Shown here in pieces: positions 57,010 through 61,694 of a DNA stretch of 61,694 nucleotides. The notes under the pieces were generated by a model. That model did no database searches. It had not been told where the DNA came from and saw nothing but the letters and a program-made list of their open reading frames with translations. This stretch comes from Streptomyces sp. 15-116A. Its GTDB lineage: Bacteria > Actinomycetota > Actinomycetes > Streptomycetales > Streptomycetaceae. The position numbers and the translations under genes are program-made. The stretch is from the NCBI RefSeq assembly GCF_025290915.1, contig NZ_JAOCQE010000013.1, positions 1-61,694 of the forward strand, written 5' to 3'. Position 1 is the stretch's first letter, and each line of letters starts with the position of its first letter.

Positions 57010-57729
57010 CTATCCGCGTCGCCGACGCGCCCGTCCCGTACGAGCGGCCTTCGCCCGCTTCGCCGCGAAGCGCACACCGCCGGGGCTCTCGCCGACCTCG
57101 ACCCGCACCACCGTGGACAGGGGATCCACCACACCCTCGCCGACATGGACGATCGACGTGGCCACGGCGCCGAGCTTGCTGAGGGCCGTGGCGGCGCTCT
57201 TCAGCTCCTCCTCGGCAGTGTCCCCCTTGAGCGCGAGCATCTCCCCGTAGGGCCGCAGCAGGGGGATACCCCAGGTGGCGAGGCGGTCGAGCGGTGCCAC
57301 GGCTCGAGCGGTCACCACATGGACCGGGGGCAGCTTCCCCATGACCTCCTCGGCGCGGCCCCGCACGACCGTCACATGATCCAGCCCCAGCAGCTCCACG
57401 ACCTCGGTCAGGAAGGTGGTCCGGCGCAGCAGCGGCTCAAGCAGCGTGATCTTGAGGTCTTCACGGACCAGCGCCAGGGGGATGCCCGGCAGACCGGCGC
57501 CCGAGCCGACGTCGCACACGGTCACCCCCTCCGGCACGACCTCCGAGAGCACCGCGCAGTTCAGCAGATGCCGCTCCCACAGGCGCGGCACCTCCCGCGG
57601 GCCGATGAGACCACGCTGCACGCCCGCCTCCGCGAGCAGCTCCGCGTAGCGGACCGCGTCCGCGAAGCGATCACCGAAGACCTCGCGGGCCTGCTCCGGC
57701 GCGGGGGGAAGCTCCGCTGCCTCCGTCAC
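57010..57729 (-). CDS. rsmG: 16S rRNA m7G527 methyltransferase RsmG
   Basis: The 239-aa SAM enzyme methylates 16S rRNA G527 (loss gives low-level streptomycin resistance). The SAM loop is VCDVGSGAGLPGIPLAL, with NCAVLSEVVPEG upstream and VTARAVAPLDRLATW downstream. It is separated from jag by a terminator and lies upstream of parAB. Confidence 0.96.
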   Translation of the reverse strand: MTEAAELPPAPEQAREVFGDRFADAVRYAELLAEAGVQRGLIGPREVPRLWERHLLNCAVLSEVVPEGVTVCDVGSGAGLPGIPLALVREDLKITLLEPLLRRTTFLTEVVELLGLDHVTVVRGRAEEVMGKLPPVHVVTARAVAPLDRLATWGIPLLRPYGEMLALKGDTAEEELKSAATALSKLGAVATSIVHVGEGVVDPLSTVVRVEVGESPGGVRFAAKRAKAARTGRARRRRG

Positions 57730-57801
57730 GGGGGACCGTCCTTCCGCATTCGTGCCGGCGCGCCGACACCAGAACCACAGAACTATCAGGCTGACAAAGT
57801 T

Positions 57802-57830
57802 CGGCCCCGTCTGCGCAACAGACGGGGCCG
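57802..57830 (-). terminator. Terminator between jag and rsmG
   Basis: Perfect 12-bp stem CGGCCCCGTCTG with a 5-nt loop, about 18 nt after the jag stop on the minus strand. Confidence 0.8.
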
Positions 57831-57847
57831 GTGGAACGTAACGCCGA

Positions 57848-58360
57848 TCAGGCGGGAAGCACGACGACGAAGCGCTGCGGCTCCTCGCCCTCGGACTCGC
57901 TGCGCAGCCCCGCGGCCTTGACCGCGTCGTGCACGACCTTGCGCTCGAAGGGCGTCATCGGCTTGAGCTTGACGGCCTCGCCGCTGCTCCTGGCCTCGGC
58001 GGCGGCCTTCGCACCCAGCTCGGACAGTTCGGTCCGCTTCTTCGCGCGGTACCCGGCGATGTCGAGCATCAGCCGGCTGCGGTCGCCGGTCTCCCGGTGC
58101 ACGGCCAGGCGCGTGAGCTCCTGGAGCGCTTCCAGCACCTCGCCGTCACGACCGACCAGCTTCTGCAGGTCACGGCTGCCCGTGTCGCTGATGATCGAGA
58201 CGGAGGCGCGGTCGGCCTCGACGTCCATGTCGATGTCGCCGTCGAGGTCGGCGATGTCGAGCAGACCCTCCAGGTAGTCCGCCGCGATCTCGCCCTCCTG
58301 CTCCAGGCGGGTCAGGGTGTCTGCACCCTCGGCAGCGGCGGAGGTGGTGCCTTCCGTCAC
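57848..58360 (-). CDS. jag: RNA-binding protein Jag/KhpB-like
   Basis: The 170-aa protein has a KH domain with the GRDG loop (KLVGRDGEVLEALQEL) and a C-terminal R3H domain (VHDAVKAAGLRSESEGEEPQ). It probably binds RNA and works with YidC or cell-division factors. It is 15 nt downstream of yidC and ends before a terminator. Confidence 0.93.
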   Translation of the reverse strand: MTEGTTSAAAEGADTLTRLEQEGEIAADYLEGLLDIADLDGDIDMDVEADRASVSIISDTGSRDLQKLVGRDGEVLEALQELTRLAVHRETGDRSRLMLDIAGYRAKKRTELSELGAKAAAEARSSGEAVKLKPMTPFERKVVHDAVKAAGLRSESEGEEPQRFVVVLPA

Positions 58361-58375
58361 GGGATGGACTCCTTC

Positions 58376-59647
58376 TTACTTCTTGGACGGGGACTTGGGC
58401 CGCTGCGGACCCTTGCGCTGTCCGGACTGGGCCTTGCTGCGGGCACCGCTGCCGGGCTTGGCGGGGTTCTTCTTGGCCCCGCCCGCGGCCTTGGCGTCAT
58501 CCTGCGGCTGATCGGTCTTGGTCAGCGACGTGGGCTCGCCCGCCGCCTTGGCCGGGGCGGCCTGGCGCTTGGACTTGGGCTGGCGCTTGGGCTGCTGACG
58601 CTTGGGGGCCCCGGTGGTGGTGGGCGTACCGTCCTCGGCCTGAGCGGCGGCCGTGGCCTCGCTCTTGATCACCGTTCCGTCGGACTGGGCCGCCAGCCCC
58701 GCCTTGTTCAGACCGTTGATGAACTTGCGCTCGTACTCGTTGCGGTCCCGGCCCTTGACGACGATGGCCTTGACGATGGCGCGCTCGCGGCGGTTACGGG
58801 TCTTGCCGTGCTTGGTGACGTGCTTGGAGAGGCGCTCGAGGTAGGCGGCCTGGGCCTTGGAACCCGGCGTCGGGTTGTTGTGGATCACGTACATCTGCTG
58901 GCCCATGGTCCACACGTTGGTGGTCAGCCAGTAGACGAGGACACCGACCGGGAAGTTGATGCCGAAGACGGCGAAGATGATGGGGAAGACGTACATCAGC
59001 ATCTTCTGCTGCTGCATGAACGGCGTCTTCACCGTGGTGTCGACGTTCTTCGTCATCAGCTGGCGCTGCGTGTAGAACTGCGACAGCGACATCAGGATGA
59101 TCATGATTGCCGTGACGACACGGACGTCGGTCAGGGAGGCCTGGAGGGCCTGCACCTTGTCCTCGCTGTCCGTGAACTTCGCCGCGAGCGGGGCGCCGAA
59201 GATGTGGGCCTTCTGCGCGCTGGCGAGCAGCCGCTCGTTGATCACGCCGACGGTGTCGTTCGACGCGATGCTGTTGAGCACGTGGTACAGGGCGAAGAAG
59301 AACGGGGACTGCGCCAGGATGGGAAGGCACGAGGAGAGCGGGTTGGTGCCCGTCTCCTTGTACAGCTTCATCATCTCTTCGGACTGACGCTGCTTGTCGT
59401 TCTTGTAGCGCTCCTGGATCTTCTTCATCTCCGGCTGGAGCGTCTGCATGGCCCGCGTCGCCTTGATCTGCTTCACGAAGAGCGGGATCAGGCAGATACG
59501 GATCACGATCACCAGGGACACGATGGACAGGCCCCAGGCCCACCCCGTGTCCGGGCCGAAGATGGCGCCGTACACGCTGTGGAACTGGACGATGACCCAG
59601 GAGACGGGTGTCGTGATGAAACTGAAGAGGCTGGCAATCGTGTCCAC
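58376..59647 (-). CDS. yidC: Membrane protein insertase YidC
   Basis: The 423-aa insertase has a short N-terminus, then the conserved core [37 protein letters not shown] and later helices ([18 protein letters not shown]). The long C-terminal tail (~110 aa) is rich in Lys, Gln, Ala and Pro and likely contacts ribosomes. It starts 3 nt after yidD ends, in the rpmH-jag operon. Confidence 0.96.
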   Translation of the reverse strand: MDTIASLFSFITTPVSWVIVQFHSVYGAIFGPDTGWAWGLSIVSLVIVIRICLIPLFVKQIKATRAMQTLQPEMKKIQERYKNDKQRQSEEMMKLYKETGTNPLSSCLPILAQSPFFFALYHVLNSIASNDTVGVINERLLASAQKAHIFGAPLAAKFTDSEDKVQALQASLTDVRVVTAIMIILMSLSQFYTQRQLMTKNVDTTVKTPFMQQQKMLMYVFPIIFAVFGINFPVGVLVYWLTTNVWTMGQQMYVIHNNPTPGSKAQAAYLERLSKHVTKHGKTRNRRERAIVKAIVVKGRDRNEYERKFINGLNKAGLAAQSDGTVIKSEATAAAQAEDGTPTTTGAPKRQQPKRQPKSKRQAAPAKAAGEPTSLTKTDQPQDDAKAAGGAKKNPAKPGSGARSKAQSGQRKGPQRPKSPSKK

Positions 59648-59650
59648 TAA

Positions 59651-60025
59651 TCATGCTCCTTGGGCATGGGACGAGGTCTCGGCGGCCGGGCTCGAAGGAC
59701 TCGTCGGACTTGTGGGTGAAGTCTGTCCCTCGGTGGCCGGGTCGGCGGCGGAGGGCCCGCCCTGGCGTGCACGCCAGGCGTTCCGCAGCATCTCGTGCCA
59801 CCGCGGACGCTTGCGCGGCGGGACATGGTCCACACCGCCCAGCGACCACGGATTGCAGCGCAGGATGCGCCAGGCCGTGAGTGCTGTGCCCTTGACGGCA
59901 CCGTGCCGGTCGATGGCCGTGTAGCCGTAGTGGGAACACGACGGGTAGTACTTGCACACCGGCCCCAGCAGCGGACTGATCGTCCACTGGTAGAGCTTGA
60001 TCAGAGCCAGCAGCGGGTACTTCAT
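59651..60025 (-). CDS. yidD: Membrane protein insertion efficiency factor YidD
   Basis: The 124-aa protein has the family core [23 protein letters not shown] and [16 protein letters not shown], with an extended Pro/Ser/Thr-rich C-terminus. It overlaps rnpA by 4 nt. Confidence 0.95.
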   Translation of the reverse strand: MKYPLLALIKLYQWTISPLLGPVCKYYPSCSHYGYTAIDRHGAVKGTALTAWRILRCNPWSLGGVDHVPPRKRPRWHEMLRNAWRARQGGPSAADPATEGQTSPTSPTSPSSPAAETSSHAQGA

Positions 60026-60393
60026 CTCGCGCCCCCTCCCAGGAGCCGCTGGAGAGCGGCGTCCAGGTCTCGGGCCAGTTGTGCATGGTCCGCGTCACCC
60101 GCTCCGGGCAGCGCTCGTACGACTACCAGGCTACCGGGGGGCAACTGGGCGACTCGGTCCCGCATCAGATGGCGAAGCCTGCGCTTCACCTTGTTGCGGA
60201 CGACCGCTCCGCCCACGGCCTTGCTCACGACGAAACCCGCACGCGTCGGGGGAGCGCTCTCCCCAGGCGCATGCGGGTCCGTGGCACCGCTACGAAGGTG
60301 CACGACGAGGTGCTGGCGTCCGGCCCGGCGCCCTCGTCGTACCGCAGTCGCGAAGTCCTCGCGCCGCCTCAGCCGGTTCTCGGTGGGCAGCAC
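60022..60393 (-). CDS. rnpA: Ribonuclease P protein component
   Basis: The 123-aa protein has [20 protein letters not shown] and the RNP motif [11 protein letters not shown]. It cooperates with the RNase P RNA (not in this window) to mature tRNA 5' ends. It uses a GTG start, and its gene overlaps yidD by 4 nt. Confidence 0.95.
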   Translation of the reverse strand: MLPTENRLRRREDFATAVRRGRRAGRQHLVVHLRSGATDPHAPGESAPPTRAGFVVSKAVGGAVVRNKVKRRLRHLMRDRVAQLPPGSLVVVRALPGAGDADHAQLARDLDAALQRLLGGGAR

Positions 60394-60414
60394 GACGGCA
60401 TGACCTGACCGGTA

Positions 60415-60552
60415 TCAGGCGGACAGACGGGCGCGACCCTTGCTGCGGCGGGACGCGAGAATCGCGCGGCCGGCACGGGTACGCATCCGCAGCCGGAAGC
60501 CGTGGGTCTTCGCGCGACGACGGTTGTTCGGCTGGAAGGTGCGCTTGCTCAC
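60415..60552 (-). CDS. rpmH: 50S ribosomal protein bL34
   Basis: The 45-aa bL34 reads [19 protein letters not shown] at its start and ends with Lys/Arg-rich [15 protein letters not shown] start at 60552, 21 bp before rnpA, first gene of the rpmH-rnpA-yidD-yidC-jag operon. Confidence 0.97.
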   Translation of the reverse strand: MSKRTFQPNNRRRAKTHGFRLRMRTRAGRAILASRRSKGRARLSA

Positions 60553-60770
60553 TCGGGGGCTCCAGAAAGAATCGGTGTTTGCGGGGTGCCGTCCTGGCTG
60601 TCACCGTGCGCCCACGAGTAGCTCGCGTTACGCCCCAGTGCACCGCTGACCGATCACCTTGAGCGATCTGTGCCCATCGGAGGCAGGCGGCAGCAGCCAT
60701 CGACAACTCGACCTGGTTACGGTACGCGGGGCTGCGCCATTCGGTCAAACCAGCGGCCACCGGGAGACAC

Positions 60771-60791
60771 TTGTCCACAGCCTGGGGACAA
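60771..60791. promoter_or_regulatory. DnaA boxes upstream of dnaA
   Basis: TTGTCCACA (60771-60779) and, inverted, TTGTCCCCA (60791-60783, one mismatch), just before the dnaA promoter. They fit negative autoregulation of dnaA. Confidence 0.85.
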
Positions 60792-60795
60792 CAAC

Positions 60796-60825
60796 TTGAA
60801 CCGCACCGGCCGCGCTGACTACCGT
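60796..60825 (+). promoter_or_regulatory. Candidate dnaA promoter
   Basis: TTGAAC (60796-60801), an 18-bp spacer and TACCGT (60820-60825), next to the DnaA boxes. Confidence 0.55.
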
Positions 60826-60926
60826 GACTGGACTCCGATTCGTTCCCTTGTCACTCGACCATCCCCTTTACATCCCGACCCGTCCCCGAATCACACGTTC
60901 GAGGGACCTGTGAGAGAGCGTGCCCT

Positions 60927-61694
60927 GTGGCTGACGTACCTGCCGATCTTGCCGCAGTGTGGCCACGCGTACTGGAGCAGCTCCTCGGTGAGGGCCGCGG
61001 CCAGGGGGTCGAGGGGAAGGACGAGCACTGGATCCGGCGCTGCCAGCCGCTCGCGCTGGTCGCCGACACGGCGCTGCTCGCCGTGCCGAACGAGTTCGCC
61101 AAGGGCGTGCTCGAGGGGCGGCTCGCCCCGGTCGTCAGCGAGAGCCTGAGCCGTGAGTGCGGCCGCCCCATCCGGATCGCGATCACCGTCGACGACTCCG
61201 CCGGCGAGCCCCCGGCCCCGCCGGCCCCGCAGACGCACCGCCCCCAGCCGCGCTACGAGGAGCCCGAGCTCCCCACCGGTCGCCCGGAACAGCAGGACCG
61301 CCCCGACCGCCAGGAGCGCGAGCCCTACGAGGGGGGCTACGGCGGCTACGAGCCCTACGGCCGCCGCCGCGGCGACCAGCACCCCGGGCCGTCCGGCGAC
61401 GACCTCCCCACCGCCCGCCCCGCCTACCCCTCGGAGTACCAGCGCCCCGAGCCCGGCGCCTGGCCCAGGCCGCCGCAGGACGAGTACAGCTGGCAGCAGC
61501 AGCGGCTCGGCTTCCCCGACCGCGACCCGTACGCCTCACCGGCACCGGACACCTACGGCGGCTCCCCCTCACCCGGCCAGGACTACCGCCCGCAGCCGGT
61601 GGAGCGCCCCTCCTACGAACCGCAGCGCTCCGACTACGACGGCGCGCGCGGTGACTACGACCGCGGCGAGTACGACCGCGGCGGCGACTACGAC
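60927..61694 (+). CDS. dnaA: Replication initiator DnaA (3' end cut by window edge)
   Basis: First 256 codons of the initiator. Domain I is residues ~1-90 ([60 protein letters not shown]), followed by the very long Pro/Arg/Tyr/Glu-rich domain II typical of Streptomyces. The AAA+ and DNA-binding domains lie beyond the window. GTG start at 60927; the gene is divergent from rpmH. Confidence 0.96.
   Translation, partial: MADVPADLAAVWPRVLEQLLGEGRGQGVEGKDEHWIRRCQPLALVADTALLAVPNEFAKGVLEGRLAPVVSESLSRECGRPIRIAITVDDSAGEPPAPPAPQTHRPQPRYEEPELPTGRPEQQDRPDRQEREPYEGGYGGYEPYGRRRGDQHPGPSGDDLPTARPAYPSEYQRPEPGAWPRPPQDEYSWQQQRLGFPDRDPYASPAPDTYGGSPSPGQDYRPQPVERPSYEPQRSDYDGARGDYDRGEYDRGGDYD

Larger units (their letters stand above)
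60553..60926. other. rpmH-dnaA divergent intergenic region
   Basis: About 375 bp holding the rpmH and dnaA promoters and DnaA boxes (60771-60791). No gene is seen. Confidence 0.8.

Noticed and set aside
60553..60926. oriC
   Set aside because: Only two DnaA boxes are present here; Streptomyces oriC, with many boxes, lies beyond dnaA, outside the window.
61157..61654. 165-aa ORF in another frame of dnaA
   Set aside because: Arg/Pro-rich shadow of DnaA domain II.

Overview
The window is a high-GC actinobacterial chromosome segment and almost certainly comes from a Streptomyces core chromosome, just to one side of the replication origin. The evidence is the gene order rpmH-rnpA-yidD-yidC-jag-rsmG-parA-parB beside a divergent dnaA, the sporulation pair ssgA/ssgR, GTG starts and strong G/C third-position bias, rare TTA codons, and repeated copies of the 14-bp ParB site GTTTCACGTGAAAC. 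dnaA is cut by the right edge. oriC normally lies on the far side of dnaA, so it should be just outside the window.

Layout from left to right. 1-4.3 kb: cydA-cydB-cydCD (cytochrome bd oxidase and its ABC exporter, cut at the left edge) behind a Rex operator. 4.4-10 kb: a cyclophilin-like protein, a HisC/Pat-type aminotransferase, a LacI regulator with a TTA codon, a metallophosphoesterase and a membrane protein. 10-12.1 kb: thiC with a TPP riboswitch. 12-16 kb: a YibE/F transporter, ssgA, ssgR, DUF5326 and a cupin. 16-21 kb: a holin-like protein, ptpA, a cystathionine gamma-lyase-like enzyme, a LysR regulator with two TTA codons, Nudix and GNAT genes. 21-25.3 kb: a HbpS/GlcG-like protein, an MFS/MarR divergon, GNAT and a serine hydrolase. 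25.4-30.3 kb: dnaB, a MATE exporter and the rpsF-ssb-rpsR-rplI operon. 30.5-37.8 kb: a cell-wall cluster (small membrane protein, FemX-like transferase, alanine racemase-like protein, GT87-like transferase, class A PBP). 38-41.8 kb: PadR-ino1, MFS and LppU/SCO3897. 42-54 kb: pcnA facing DUF6049-murJ-pseudokinase-sigM-rsmA-trxB-trxA. 53.5-61.7 kb: acetyltransferase, parB-parA-rsmG, jag-yidC-yidD-rnpA-rpmH, and dnaA.

The strongest signal not explained by the genes is the parS set: 15 perfect and 3 one-mismatch copies. Some also do something else. Two form the apex of intergenic terminator-like palindromes, two identical variants sit inside the variable arm of the thiC TPP riboswitch, and several are read through in coding frames, usually as Val-Ser-Arg-Glu-Thr. 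Four tight pairs are spaced 21, 22, 33 and 42 bp, close to whole helical turns. Other regulatory elements are DnaA boxes before dnaA, dnaB and parA, a SigR-type promoter before trxBA, and a PadR-type operator over the predicted padR-ino1 start site. No CRISPR array, transposon, rRNA or tRNA was seen.
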